Assembly: GCA_012517405.1 (NCBI GenBank)
Contig: JAAYVB010000004.1
Coordinates: 1-64,000, forward strand
Length of the DNA stretch: 64,000 bases
Source: Propionibacterium sp.
GTDB lineage: Bacteria > Actinomycetota > Actinomycetes > Propionibacteriales > Propionibacteriaceae
Reading direction: 5' to 3'
The stretch's first letter is position 1. Each line of letters starts with the position of its first letter. Both the position numbers and the translations under genes were made by a program. This document shows positions 52,150 to 61,531 of this stretch, in pieces. The notes beneath the pieces were generated by a model. That model was not told the origin of the DNA and did no database searches. It saw only the letters and a program-made list of their open reading frames with translations.

Positions 52150-53976
52150 ATGGCTGTGTCGTCTGCTGACCAACGCCGGTTGGCACCATGGCCGCGCTTC
52201 GGTTCCGGCGCCCTGGAGACAGTCCACGTCCGGCGGCTCATCGACGTCGTCAACGCGCGGCTCTACTCGGCCGATCATCGCGCCTTGCTGTTGCTCAAAT
52301 GCATGATGTCCAGCGAGCTCCCGGCCCATCTGTACGATCAGGCCGCCGAGGCGATCCTCGGCTTCCGCTACTCGATGCTCGAGTCGGGCAGCGATTCGAT
52401 GACGCTGTGGACGGAGAGTCACCAGGTCACCGCGGCGGTTGCCGAATATCTGGCCGGGCAGCTGTACCCCACGCGCATCTTCAGCAATGACGGCCGCTCG
52501 GGTGCTCGCCATCAGCGAGCCGCGCAGGCGCAGCTGACGATCTGGCTGTCGGACCGCTTCCGCTTCGGCTTCAGCGAGTGGCTGTCCAGTACCTACTACG
52601 CCTACGACCTGGCGGCGCTCGCCCTGCTTGTCGATCACGCGGCCGACGAGGCGTTGGTCGAACGGGCCACGATGGTGATGGACATCGCGCTGCTCGACCT
52701 GGCCCTGCACAGCTTCAACGGCCGGGTCGTCCCGTCGATGGGACGGGCCTACACGGAGCAGATCATGCATCCCGAGACCGCCGAGATCGCGCCGATCTGG
52801 GCGAGCGCCTTCGGGCAGGCCCCCGACATCGACGTCGACAAGGTGACCAGTCTTTTTCTCGCTCGCGAGCGTTACGAGGTGCCGGCGGCGATCTGCGAGC
52901 TGGCGACCTGCCAGCCGGAGCGCCGGGTGCTCAGCTCACACGGGCTGGATGTCGAGGAGGTGCGCGACGAACTGCGCCGCCATCCGTTCCACCCCCGCAG
53001 CCAGAGCCTGGATCTGATTCGTTTCTGGTGGGGTCAGCAGGCGGTCACCACGCCGGAGACCATCGTCGACTCGGCGCGGGCCATGCGTGTCTTCGATCTG
53101 CAGAACTCCCGGATCCTGGCGCCCATGCGCCGCTACATCAAGCTGCCGAATCCGGTGCTCATCTCGACTCTGCGGACGATGAACCCGATCACCAGCGGAA
53201 AGGCGCTGAACCGCGCCAACGTGCAGACCATCAGGACGAGCAACTACCAGCTGAGCAGTGTTCAGCGTTACCGGCCGGGCGGTTTCGGTGATCAGCAGCA
53301 CATTTGGCATGCGTCGTTGCCCGGGGATATCGAGGTCTTCGGGACGCACCCCGGGTCGTCCCAGCTGAACCTGGAGAACCGGCCGGCCACTCCGAGCAAC
53401 TGGGAGGGTAATGGCATCAATCCCGATGTTGCGCAGCACTACAACGTCCTGCTCGCTCAGTACAACCTGCACGAACGCAGGGGCCGTTTCGAGGGGCCGC
53501 GCCAGGAGCTGGTGCACATTCACTTCCCCTTCGTGCAGTTCGACCAGACCCGGTTGGGCGCCGGTTGGGCGGCCGGACGCCGTGGCCGCGGCTACATCGG
53601 TATCCTCGGTACGCACACTTTCGAGCTGATCAGCGAGACCGAGATCGTCCAGCGCGGCCAGCACACCGGATACGCGGTGCTGGTCGGCGATGAGGAGGAG
53701 CACATCTCGTTCGCGGCGTTCCTGGAGCAGCTGAAGCAGTACCGGCTGCGGCTGATCGGTGATCGTCTGACGTTGACGAGCCCTTTCGGGCGTTTCGACC
53801 TGACCTGGGGCAAGGATTTCAAGGTCAACGGCCAGATCATCGATTGCGATTATCCCCGCTATGACGCGCCCGGGGTCCAGGTTCCGCGCAATCCGTCGGA
53901 GATGACGGTGACCGGGACCAAGCATCGGTTGCGGCTGGATTGGGCGAGTGGCGTCCGGGAGTCGACCGCTCTCTAG
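52150..53976 (+). CDS. Large uncharacterised protein, possible alpha-toroid plus beta fold
   Basis: The product is 608 aa. No signal peptide or membrane helix. The first 340 residues are helical with conserved-looking segments: SDSMTLWTESHQVTAAVAEYLAGQLYP, RFGFSEWLSSTYYAYDLAALALLVD and LALHSFNGRVVPSMGRAY. These resemble the repeated helix pairs and acidic/His residues of toroidal polysaccharide-lyase folds. The C-terminal 200 residues are beta-rich (HIWHASLPGDIEVFGTHPG, GRGYIGILGTHTFELISE). I cannot name the family; a carbohydrate-active enzyme is a hypothesis. The start at 52150 has a weak AAGGA site. Confidence 0.7.
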   Translation: MAVSSADQRRLAPWPRFGSGALETVHVRRLIDVVNARLYSADHRALLLLKCMMSSELPAHLYDQAAEAILGFRYSMLESGSDSMTLWTESHQVTAAVAEYLAGQLYPTRIFSNDGRSGARHQRAAQAQLTIWLSDRFRFGFSEWLSSTYYAYDLAALALLVDHAADEALVERATMVMDIALLDLALHSFNGRVVPSMGRAYTEQIMHPETAEIAPIWASAFGQAPDIDVDKVTSLFLARERYEVPAAICELATCQPERRVLSSHGLDVEEVRDELRRHPFHPRSQSLDLIRFWWGQQAVTTPETIVDSARAMRVFDLQNSRILAPMRRYIKLPNPVLISTLRTMNPITSGKALNRANVQTIRTSNYQLSSVQRYRPGGFGDQQHIWHASLPGDIEVFGTHPGSSQLNLENRPATPSNWEGNGINPDVAQHYNVLLAQYNLHERRGRFEGPRQELVHIHFPFVQFDQTRLGAGWAAGRRGRGYIGILGTHTFELISETEIVQRGQHTGYAVLVGDEEEHISFAAFLEQLKQYRLRLIGDRLTLTSPFGRFDLTWGKDFKVNGQIIDCDYPRYDAPGVQVPRNPSEMTVTGTKHRLRLDWASGVRESTAL

Positions 53977-54014
53977 CGCATTATTCGATTATTACTAGAT
54001 AGTCGTAGATCGCG

Positions 54015-54140
54015 TTACAGCTCGTCGGTGGCGGCAGCCCAGAGCTCGGCCTCGGCGCGGGCTCGTCGATGGCCCTGCCAGCTGAGGAATCCGAAGACCA
54101 AGGCGACGATGGCCAAGATTGTGAGGAATGGTCGCTTCAT
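54015..54140 (-). CDS. DLW-39-type small membrane protein
   Basis: The product is 41 aa: one N-terminal helix (MKRPFLTILAIVALVFGFLS) and an acidic end with AEAELWAAATDEL. The conserved ELW/DLW near the C terminus and the length match the actinobacterial DLW-39 family of unknown function. It is often found near the gyrA region in actinobacteria; here it lies about 40 kb further on. Confidence 0.75.
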   Translation of the reverse strand: MKRPFLTILAIVALVFGFLSWQGHRRARAEAELWAAATDEL

Positions 54141-54240
54141 GGATTCCAGAGTAGTTCGGTGGCTGGCACCGCGTTCTCACTCCCGTGCTGACCGGCGGGC
54201 TAGTCTGGGCCCAATCTCTCGGCTGGATGCGGAGGACCCG

Positions 54241-55791
54241 ATGATTCACTGGTTTCGGATCGGCCGGGCGGCGCTCGGCATCGGTGTGGCGTTCGTGCTG
54301 GTGTCCTGCGGCGTTCCCGGTGACGCTGGTTCGGACGCCGGACCGCGCTCGGAGCAGCCGGCGCCCACTGCCGCGCAATCCGCGTCCGGGGAGACTGCCG
54401 GTGCCGAACTCGCCGCGAAGGTGAGCCAGCAGGATCTGGTCGCCGCGCTCGCCCAGATCGAAACCCTGACACTCGACGCGAGCGGAAGCCGCGGGCCTGG
54501 CAGTGCCGGCTATCCGGCCACCGCCGGGTGGATCGAGAACCAGCTTGTGGCGACGGGTTTCTATGATGTCTACCGGCAGGACTTCACCATCCAGATCCCG
54601 CACCCCGGCGACTCGCAGTTGACCGATGCCGGCGGCCGGGTGATCAATCAGGCGCCGCTGGGCTTCTCGCCCGGCACCCCGGACGAGGGCATCACCGGTG
54701 TGCTGGTGGCCGCGACCGACGGGCACGGCTGCCGGGCCGCGGACTGGCCGTCCGAGGTGGCCGGGCAGATCGGCATCGCCGAGCGTGGCGGATGCAGCTT
54801 CGCGGACATGAACCGGGCGGCATCCCAGGCCGGAGCAGCCATGATGATCGTCACGAACGACCGGTCCGGCGGGCTGTACGGGACGCTCGGTGGCCTGCGG
54901 GATGGTTTCATCCCGGCCACCGGGGTCACCTCGTCCGAGGGCAACCGACTGCGCACCGCGATGGCCGCCGGTGAGGTGCAGCTGAGCTTCACCTTCGCGC
55001 AGAACATCGAGTCGCACCCCACCTACAACCTGTTCGCCGAGACGAGGTCCGGAGATGCCGGCAACGTCGTGATGGCCGGCGCACACCTCGACAGTGTCCC
55101 GGAGGGGCCGGGGATCAACGACAACGGTTCGGGATCGGCGATCCTGCTGACTACGGCATTGCAGATGGCCTCCGGGCAACCGCCGGTCAACAAGGTGCGA
55201 TACGCATGGTGGAGCGGTGAGGAGCTGGGGCTGCTGGGTTCGGCGCATTGGGTGAACACGATGGTTGACTCCGACCCGCAGACGATTCAGCAGATCGCGG
55301 CGTACCTGAATGTCGACATGGTCGCCTCTCCGAACGGAGTCATCGGGGTGTACGACGGCGACGGCTCGGACTTCCCTGACGAGACGCTTCCCGCCGGGTC
55401 GGGTGAGGTGGAGCAGCTGTTCACCGGCCGCTTCGACTCGCTGGCCCAGCCCTGGGTTCCGATCGAGATGGGCGGCTCGTCCGATCACGCATCTTTCATC
55501 AACTCGGGGGTGCCGACCGGCGGCCTGTTCACCGGGGCGGGCGACCTGAAGACGCACGATGAGCAGGCGGTCTTCGGTGGGACGGCCGGGCAGCCGTACG
55601 ACCCGAACTACCATCAGGCCGCCGACGGCCTCGCGAACGTGAATCAGGATTTCTTGGGGATCAACGGCAAGGCGTCGGCCTATGCGATCGGTCATCTCGC
55701 CTGGGACACCTCGATCGTGAACGGGAGCGGTAGCGGCAACTCGGGGGTACCCGCCAAGGCTTCGAGTTTCGGATACGCCGCCGCGGTCTAG
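54241..55791 (+). CDS. M28-family aminopeptidase lipoprotein with PA domain
   Basis: The product is 516 aa from ATG 54241 (MIHWFRIGRAALGIG), with a lipobox FVLVSCGVPG. A PA (protease-associated) domain spans about residues 150-240 (IAERGGCSFADMNRAASQAGAAMMIVTND). The M28 zinc core shows AGAHLDSVPEGPGINDNGSG (His, Asp), WWSGEELGLLGSAHWV (Glu-Glu), NVDMV (Asp) and GSSDHASF (His). It resembles the Streptomyces griseus-type secreted aminopeptidases and probably trims peptides outside the cell. Confidence 0.9.
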   Translation: MIHWFRIGRAALGIGVAFVLVSCGVPGDAGSDAGPRSEQPAPTAAQSASGETAGAELAAKVSQQDLVAALAQIETLTLDASGSRGPGSAGYPATAGWIENQLVATGFYDVYRQDFTIQIPHPGDSQLTDAGGRVINQAPLGFSPGTPDEGITGVLVAATDGHGCRAADWPSEVAGQIGIAERGGCSFADMNRAASQAGAAMMIVTNDRSGGLYGTLGGLRDGFIPATGVTSSEGNRLRTAMAAGEVQLSFTFAQNIESHPTYNLFAETRSGDAGNVVMAGAHLDSVPEGPGINDNGSGSAILLTTALQMASGQPPVNKVRYAWWSGEELGLLGSAHWVNTMVDSDPQTIQQIAAYLNVDMVASPNGVIGVYDGDGSDFPDETLPAGSGEVEQLFTGRFDSLAQPWVPIEMGGSSDHASFINSGVPTGGLFTGAGDLKTHDEQAVFGGTAGQPYDPNYHQAADGLANVNQDFLGINGKASAYAIGHLAWDTSIVNGSGSGNSGVPAKASSFGYAAAV

Positions 55792-55877
55792 CCGACGTGT
55801 CGACCCCTGTTCACCGGCTGTTGGCGAGCGGTTCTCCCAACGGTCATCCACCACGCCGCGCACAGCGAGCAGGCGAG

Positions 55878-55927
55878 TTGTCCACAGTGCTTCTCCACAT
55901 ATCCACAGGACTCGGCGGTTGTCCACA
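55878..55927. promoter_or_regulatory. Second DnaA-box cluster
   Basis: In 50 bp there are two exact TTGTCCACA boxes (55878-55886, 55919-55927) and two near-boxes, TTCTCCACA (55891-55899) and ATATCCACA (55899-55907), all on one strand. It lies in the 182-bp gap between the M28 gene and the HIT gene. Confidence 0.7.
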
Positions 55928-55973
55928 TCGCCGGCCGGTGACGTGGCCGGGGTCGACGTGCCAGCATTGAGTC

Positions 55974-56423
55974 ATGTCGACAGTCTTCACCAAGATCATC
56001 AGCGGCGAGTTTTCAGGGATGTTCGCGTGGGCGGACGAGGTCTGCGTGGTCTTCGCCACCATCGAACCGATCAGCGACGGACACATGCTGGTCGTGCCGC
56101 GCCAAGAGGTGGTGGCTTTCACCCAGGCCGATGATGCCCTGCTGGCCCATCTGATGAAGGTCGCCGCGATCATCGGGCGCGCTCAGGAGCAGGCCTTCGA
56201 GGGTTCGCGGGCCGCGCTGATCATCGCGGGCTTCGATGTGCCGCACCTGCATCTGCATGTGATCCCGGCCTGGGGCGAGGCCGAGTTGACCTTCGCCAAC
56301 GCCAACGGCGACGCCACTCCCGATGAGCTGACCGCGGCCACCGAGCGGCTGCGCGAAACCCTGCGCACCCAGGGCCACGCCGCCAACGTGCCGGTCGAGA
56401 TCGGACGCCCCGACCTGGCCTGA
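55974..56423 (+). CDS. HIT family hydrolase
   Basis: The product is 149 aa. The histidine triad is VPHLHLHVIPAWG, and the N-terminal FTKIISGEF and EPISDGHMLVVPRQEV motifs are the usual HIT nucleotide-binding elements. It probably hydrolyses a nucleoside phosphoramidate or dinucleotide such as AMP-NH2 or AppppA. It lies directly downstream of the DnaA-box cluster. Confidence 0.92.
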   Translation: MSTVFTKIISGEFSGMFAWADEVCVVFATIEPISDGHMLVVPRQEVVAFTQADDALLAHLMKVAAIIGRAQEQAFEGSRAALIIAGFDVPHLHLHVIPAWGEAELTFANANGDATPDELTAATERLRETLRTQGHAANVPVEIGRPDLA

Positions 56424-56662
56424 GCCCTCGTCCGCGTCCCGCGCGGACTCCCCGCGCGTCCCGGGAGTTGCTCGCCGTGGAGCAGATCGACGCGAGCATT
56501 TGGAGTTGTGACGAGCGAACTGGGGCGGTGGACGAGGTGCGGGGACGGGTGGGCCCCCGGGGGTGAAACACAAGTGTCACGACCTTGAAACTCGCAGGGG
56601 CTTGTTTGGGACGCTGCGACAAGGGACGATTCGAACGTGTCGCGCCAACAGCTGGGGACCGA

Positions 56663-57949
56663 ATGATGTTCGATCGGTCCCCCGAGCCCAGGATCCTGAC
56701 CACCGTCCGCCCCACAGCGGTGACGGTGGGGTGGGGTTATGAGCCATTGCGCTTCGGGCGAGGCCTGCCGATGTCAGGTTTCGCAGCGCGCAGAGATCAT
56801 TCGGCGACGGCACTGACACCCGGGCCCGAAGCTATCGCGATGGCTGTCGGTGACGAGGTGATCGTCGCTCTTGATGTGATCGGGGTCGACCGGGAACTCG
56901 CCGACATGATCACCGAGTCCGCTCGGCTGCCGAACGACGTGATCCTCACCGCGACTCATACCCATTCCGGTCCCGGAATCCTGCCCGGACGACTGGGTGC
57001 GTGCAGCGAGGAGGCTCGGACGCTCGCCGCGAACGCCGCCGCCACCGCGGCTCGGCGGGCACTCGACTCGGCCGGCGGCTGCACACTGGAATGGCTGGAG
57101 CCGGCGATGCCGGGTCTGGCTCATGACCGCCGACGTCGCCGGGTGGCCTGGGACGCTCAGCTGCGCGCGCTGCGCTGGAAGTCCGGCGGATATGTGACCG
57201 GCTACCTCGTGAGCTATCCGTGCCATCCATCCATCATCGGTTCGACCAACACGCATCTGTCGCCCGACTATCCGGGCTATCTGCGCACCAGGATTCAGGA
57301 GGCCACCGGCTGCCCGGTCATCTTCCTCACCGGGTGCGCGGGTGACGTCAACGCCGGCTATTCGGAGCGTGCGTCCAGCCAGCGCAATCACGACATCGGA
57401 CGCACCCCCAGCGACGCCGACCTGTTCGGCACCACCTTGGCCGAGGCGCTGCTGGCGGGACGCTGGCAGCCGGTCGACATGTCCGCCGGAGTAGCGACCA
57501 GGCGTGCCGACGTCGACGCCTGCCTGGTTCCGATCGACATGGAAGCCCCGGCTCAGCTCCGAAGGCAGTGGGAACGCGAACTGCGCACGGCCGAGGGCGA
57601 GGCGCGGGGTCTGCTGAAGCAGTGGATCGCCTGGTCCGACAAGCCGGGAGCCGGACGCCAGGCCGACTATCGCCTGCCGGTCGCCCGGATGCAGCTCGGG
57701 GATGTCTCGCTGGCCTTCCTCCCCGGCGAGCCGTTTCTGGCCGCCGACCGTGAACTGAGCGCCAGCTCCGAGTCGCGGACGATCGTGAGCGGCTACTACC
57801 TCGACTGCCCGGGCTATCTACCCGACGCCGCGCAGTATCCGCTGGGCGGCTACGAGGTCACCGACGCTCACCGCTACTACGGGATGCCGGCCCCATTCGC
57901 CCGCGGGACCCTGGAATCGCTTCTCGCCGTTGTGCGCGGTCTGGCGTAG
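56663..57949 (+). CDS. Neutral/alkaline ceramidase-like protein
   Basis: The product is 428 aa from ATG 56663 (an ATG at 56666 and a TTG at 56585 are in frame). It matches the neutral ceramidase N-terminal domain: TATHTHSGPGIL (zinc histidines), VSYPCHPSIIGSTNTHLSPDYPGYLR and IFLTGCAGDVNAGYS. The C-terminal Ig-like domain of full ceramidases is absent and no signal peptide is seen, so it may act on a different amide inside the cell. Unknown substrate. Confidence 0.82.
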   Translation: MMFDRSPEPRILTTVRPTAVTVGWGYEPLRFGRGLPMSGFAARRDHSATALTPGPEAIAMAVGDEVIVALDVIGVDRELADMITESARLPNDVILTATHTHSGPGILPGRLGACSEEARTLAANAAATAARRALDSAGGCTLEWLEPAMPGLAHDRRRRRVAWDAQLRALRWKSGGYVTGYLVSYPCHPSIIGSTNTHLSPDYPGYLRTRIQEATGCPVIFLTGCAGDVNAGYSERASSQRNHDIGRTPSDADLFGTTLAEALLAGRWQPVDMSAGVATRRADVDACLVPIDMEAPAQLRRQWERELRTAEGEARGLLKQWIAWSDKPGAGRQADYRLPVARMQLGDVSLAFLPGEPFLAADRELSASSESRTIVSGYYLDCPGYLPDAAQYPLGGYEVTDAHRYYGMPAPFARGTLESLLAVVRGLA

Positions 57950-58188
57950 TCCACGCCCACGGCGCCGGCAGCTCGTGCGCTCGTCCGTTCGTCCGCTCGT
58001 CCGGACGCTCACTCGCTCGACCCGCCAAACCTCACCCCCGCTGCCCGCAGATCGGCCAGGGCGCTTTTACGGGATCGTCACAGTTGCGTAACCCATGCCG
58101 CAGACTGGCGTGATTCTATCTTGTTAGTTCTCATACAACTTCCGGTCTTCGGGCCGGGACCCACGAACTCAAACAAGAAAGGGCTGAC

Positions 58189-58836
58189 ATGTCCTCCAGC
58201 ACTGCCACCAACGCCCCGACGACCGACGCTAGCCCGCGCGAGAACGTCTGGGCGCTTCGGCCCGGCGAGGTCCGCAAACCAGGCCTTCACCACTTCGTCA
58301 TGACGGCGCTGTTCACCGGCATCGGTATCGTCGTCGGCACCTTCGATAGCCTGGCGATCCCGCTCGGCTACATCACCGCCTTCTGGCCCGGTCAGGCCAT
58401 CCAGACCGTCGGCGGCATCTGGTACGGCGGCTGGGGCGGCATCGCCGGCGCCGTCTTCCCGATCCTGTCGAATGCGATCGCCGGATCGGCTCCGCTGCCC
58501 GTCTCACTCGCCTACATTCCCGGCAACCTTGCCCAGGCCGTGGTCGGCGGCATTGCCTTCCGGCTCCTCAAGGCCGATCCTCGCCTGAAGTCCGGGCGTG
58601 ACTGGATGGTCTTCACCGTCTTCGGCATCATCGTGTCCAATCTCATCGGTGCCGCCTGGGGCTGCCTCGTGCTGCTCGGCTTCGGCCTGATCACCCCGGG
58701 CGCCTTCCCCGTCACCTTCATCGGCTGGTTCCTCGGCAACTCGATCGCCTCGTGGGTATTGGGCGCCGTGATGTTGAAGTTCATCTCGCCGATCGTGCTG
58801 AAGAGCAAGGCGTTCGTGAAGCGCGTCTGGGCCTGA
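58189..58836 (+). CDS. ECF transporter substrate-binding (S) component-like membrane protein
   Basis: The product is 215 aa with AAGAAAGG before the ATG. After a charged N terminus (about 35 residues) there are six hydrophobic helices, the ECF S-component topology, with FMTALFTGIGIVVGTF-type first helix and GGWGGIAGAVFPILSNAIAG. It captures the substrate and sits on EcfT. It is the first gene of an operon with ecfT, ecfA and two hydrolases. Substrate is unknown; the neighbours point to an amide or cyclic-ureide compound. Confidence 0.8.
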   Translation: MSSSTATNAPTTDASPRENVWALRPGEVRKPGLHHFVMTALFTGIGIVVGTFDSLAIPLGYITAFWPGQAIQTVGGIWYGGWGGIAGAVFPILSNAIAGSAPLPVSLAYIPGNLAQAVVGGIAFRLLKADPRLKSGRDWMVFTVFGIIVSNLIGAAWGCLVLLGFGLITPGAFPVTFIGWFLGNSIASWVLGAVMLKFISPIVLKSKAFVKRVWA

Positions 58837-58905
58837 TCCGCCGAGGCCACGCCTCAGCAAGCTCATCCGATCCACCAGTCCACACCGCACCAGGGAGCCG
58901 AGCAC

Positions 58906-59832
58906 ATGACATCCGTCGCCGTCAGCGCGCCGCCCGTCAGGCTGGTCGCCACACCAGCCAGCACCAAGCCGTCCATGCAGAAGACGATCATGGGCTATGT
59001 ACCGTCCGCCTCGCCGATGTACCGCGTGCATCCGGCGACCCGGCTGGTCATCTATCTGGTCAGTTCGCTGATTCCGTTGTTCATCGAGCGCCCGGAATTC
59101 AACCTGGCGGTGATCGGCTTCACGTTGGCGATGTTCTCGCTCGCCAACGTGAGGTTGGGCAGGCTCAAGATGTTCCTGCCGATGCTGGTGACGGTCTTCA
59201 TCATCCTCAACCTCACCTATATCGTCTTCCCACGCGAGGACGTTTCCACGGTGGCCTGGCAGATCGGGCCGCTCACCGTACACGCCGAATCCCTGCTGTG
59301 GGCATTCTGCACCTACTGCCGGATCGTCGCGCTGGTGCTGGCGTCCATCTTCTACTTCAGCACCAATCGCGAGAGCGACATTCTCGTCGGTATGCGGACG
59401 CTGGGCACCCCGTTCGTCGTCTCGTACTTCATCGGGCTGGCATTGCGCTCGGTCGGCATCTTCCTGGAGGACTACGCGGTGATCAAAGAGGCCGAGATCG
59501 CTCGCGGCCTCGACACCCGCGACCTCAGCCTGGTGGGCAAGGTCAAGCATTTCGCGATGAACCTGATTCCGCTGTTCTCGTTGTCGATCAGGCGCAGCGA
59601 GGACATCTCGATGGGTCTGTTCGCCAAGGGGGTGCGCATTTCCAACAAGGTGAACGGCAAGCCGCGACCCGACTGGCTGCGGCAGCGCTTCACCATGGGC
59701 GCCCTCGACTGGACGATCATCGTGCTGCTGGTCGTCGCACTCGTCGCGATCGCGGTCATCTCGTTCGCCACGCCCTGGTTGGGCTTGGACGCCTCGGTCT
59801 TCCAGGCACTGATCCCGGGAGGCCGGGCATGA
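58906..59832 (+). CDS. ecfT: ECF transporter transmembrane component EcfT
   Basis: The product is 308 aa with five to six helices (LVIYLVSSLIPLFIE, FNLAVIGFTLAMFSLA, MFLPMLVTVFIILNLTY, IVALVLASIFYFS and a C-terminal IIVLLVVALVAIAVI). The coupling helices carry the Ala-Arg-Gly motifs EAEIARGLDTRDL and SMGLFAKGVRI. It transmits ATP hydrolysis to the S component. The next gene starts within its stop (ATGA). Confidence 0.88.
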   Translation: MTSVAVSAPPVRLVATPASTKPSMQKTIMGYVPSASPMYRVHPATRLVIYLVSSLIPLFIERPEFNLAVIGFTLAMFSLANVRLGRLKMFLPMLVTVFIILNLTYIVFPREDVSTVAWQIGPLTVHAESLLWAFCTYCRIVALVLASIFYFSTNRESDILVGMRTLGTPFVVSYFIGLALRSVGIFLEDYAVIKEAEIARGLDTRDLSLVGKVKHFAMNLIPLFSLSIRRSEDISMGLFAKGVRISNKVNGKPRPDWLRQRFTMGALDWTIIVLLVVALVAIAVISFATPWLGLDASVFQALIPGGRA

Positions 59833-60674
59833 CCGAGGTGATCGCGATCAAAGACCTCAGCTGGTGCTACGGCGACTCCGACCACAGGGCCCTCGACGGG
59901 GTGAACCTGACCCTGAACAGCGGCGAGTTCGTCGGCATCGTCGGACCCAACGAGTCGGGCAAGACCACCCTGGCCGCGGCGATGAAGGGCATCATCCCGC
60001 AGAGCTTCAACGGGGTCTACCGCGGCAGCGTCGATCTGTTCGGACGCCCGATCGTCGACTACGACGCGGCGGAATGCGCCAGCCTGGTCGGATTAGTCTT
60101 TTCCGATCCGGACGCACAGTTCACCACCATGAGCGTCGAGGAGGAGATCACGTTCGGCCTGGAGAACATCGGCCTGCCGATCGATGTCATCGGTGAACGC
60201 CTCGAATGGGCCTGCGAGCTGGCCGGGTTGCAGCGGCTGCTCACCAAGTCGCCGTTCGAGCTGTCCGGCGGTCAGAAGCAGCGGGTCGCGATCGCCGGCG
60301 TGCTGGCGATGCGTCCCAAGGTGATCATCTTGGACGAGCCCACCTCGATGCTCGACCCGGTCTCGAAGGCGGGGGTCTTCGCCCTGCTGGCTCAGGTCAA
60401 GAAGACCCTCGACCTGACCGTCGTGGTCATCGAGCACAACCTCGAACAGCTGGTCGAGGTCTGCGACCGGATGATCCTGCTGCAAGACGGCAAGATCGCG
60501 GTGGACGCACCACTGGGTACGTTCTTCCAGCAGATCCCGGCATCGGCACGCGATTCGATCCGGGTGCCCGGCACCGTCACCTTCTTCGACCTCATCTCGT
60601 CCGCGCCCGGGCGTGCCCCGGTGCGCCTCGACGAGGTCACTGCCGCCTGCAATGAACTTCTGGAGACAGCATGA
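59829..60674 (+). CDS. ecfA: ECF transporter ATPase EcfA (first)
   Basis: The product is 281 aa from ATG 59829. Walker A GPNESGKTT (with N-E-S instead of the usual N-G-S), Q-loop LVFSDPDAQFTTMSVEEEI, signature LSGGQKQR, Walker B KVIILDEPTSMLDP and H-loop VVVIEHNLEQL are all intact. It overlaps both neighbours by 4 bp. It pairs with the second ATPase that follows. Confidence 0.92.
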   Translation: MTEVIAIKDLSWCYGDSDHRALDGVNLTLNSGEFVGIVGPNESGKTTLAAAMKGIIPQSFNGVYRGSVDLFGRPIVDYDAAECASLVGLVFSDPDAQFTTMSVEEEITFGLENIGLPIDVIGERLEWACELAGLQRLLTKSPFELSGGQKQRVAIAGVLAMRPKVIILDEPTSMLDPVSKAGVFALLAQVKKTLDLTVVVIEHNLEQLVEVCDRMILLQDGKIAVDAPLGTFFQQIPASARDSIRVPGTVTFFDLISSAPGRAPVRLDEVTAACNELLETA

Positions 60675-61529
60675 GCGAACCAATCATCAGGGTCGACCAC
60701 CTCGGGTACTGCTATCCCGACGGCACCCAGGCACTGGACGACATCTCGATCTCGATCCAGCCGCAGGAGATGGTCGCGCTCATCGGCACCAACGGCTCCG
60801 GCAAGACCACCCTGTCGAAAATGCCTCAACGGCATTCTCAAGGCGACCTCAGGTTCGGTGCTGGTCGACCGGATCAAGGTGGACGCGGGGCTGCGCTCGT
60901 CCAAGCTGATCAGCTCGATCGGATACGTCTTCCAGAACCCCGATCATCAGCTGTTCAACAACAACATCTACGACGAAATCGCCTACGCACCACGCAACCT
61001 CAAGCTGTCGGCCGATGAGGTCGATCACCGGGTGCGCGAGGCCGCCCGCATCGCCGGCATCGGCGAGGAACTGTTCGGTGAGCATCCCTTCTTCCAGACC
61101 AAGGGCATCCGGCAGCGGATCGCGATCGCCTCGATCCTGTCGCTGCGTCCCAAGGTGATCATCGTCGACGAGCCGACCACCGGCCAGGACTACCGGCAGT
61201 CGCGAGAGGTCATGGAGTTCTTGCGCGAGCTCAACCGGGAGGGCCACACCATCATCGTCATCACTCACGACATGGACATCGTCGCCGAACACACCGACCG
61301 GGTCATCGCCATGACCCACGGCAAGGTGATCCTGGACGGCCCGACCCGCGACGTCCTGACCAATACCGAAGTCATCGCCGAGGCCGATCTGCTGCCCCCG
61401 CTGGTCACCCGGCTGGATCAGCGGCTGGCCGGCCCGCAGTTCAGCGGTCAGGCGCTGTTCCCCGACGAACTGCTGGCCGAGTGGAACGCACGCTCCGCCA
61501 TGCCGACCGCTGCCGAGATAGGACGCTGA
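60671..61529 (+). pseudogene. ecfA: Second ECF ATPase, split by a +1 frameshift
   Basis: The N-terminal part from ATG 60671 (PIIRVDHLGYCYPDGTQALDD) reaches Walker A GTNGSGKTTLSK. An extra A in the run at 60818-60821 then shifts the frame; reading AAA instead of AAAA restores CLNGILKATSGSVLVDRIKV. The rest is an intact ATPase: YVFQNPDHQLFNNNIYDEIAYAP, an alternative signature TKGIRQRIAIAS (SKGERQR-type, normal in this subgroup), Walker B KVIIVDEPTTGQD and IVITHDMDIV. It could be a sequencing error, a fresh mutation or a slippage site. Confidence 0.88.
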
Positions 61530-61531
61530 GC

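Noticed and set aside
57970-58020. Short repeats (CGTCCG-type) that looked like a CRISPR or satellite array
   Set aside because: The units are 8-10 bp, irregular and without spacers; this is low-complexity sequence.
58090-58188. Possible riboswitch upstream of the ECF operon
   Set aside because: A small CCGG hairpin is present, but I could not match any conserved riboswitch core.
61100-61140. Degenerate ABC signature in the second ECF ATPase as evidence of decay
   Set aside because: The KG-x-RQR form is a normal variant in this ATPase subgroup, so only the frameshift counts as a defect.
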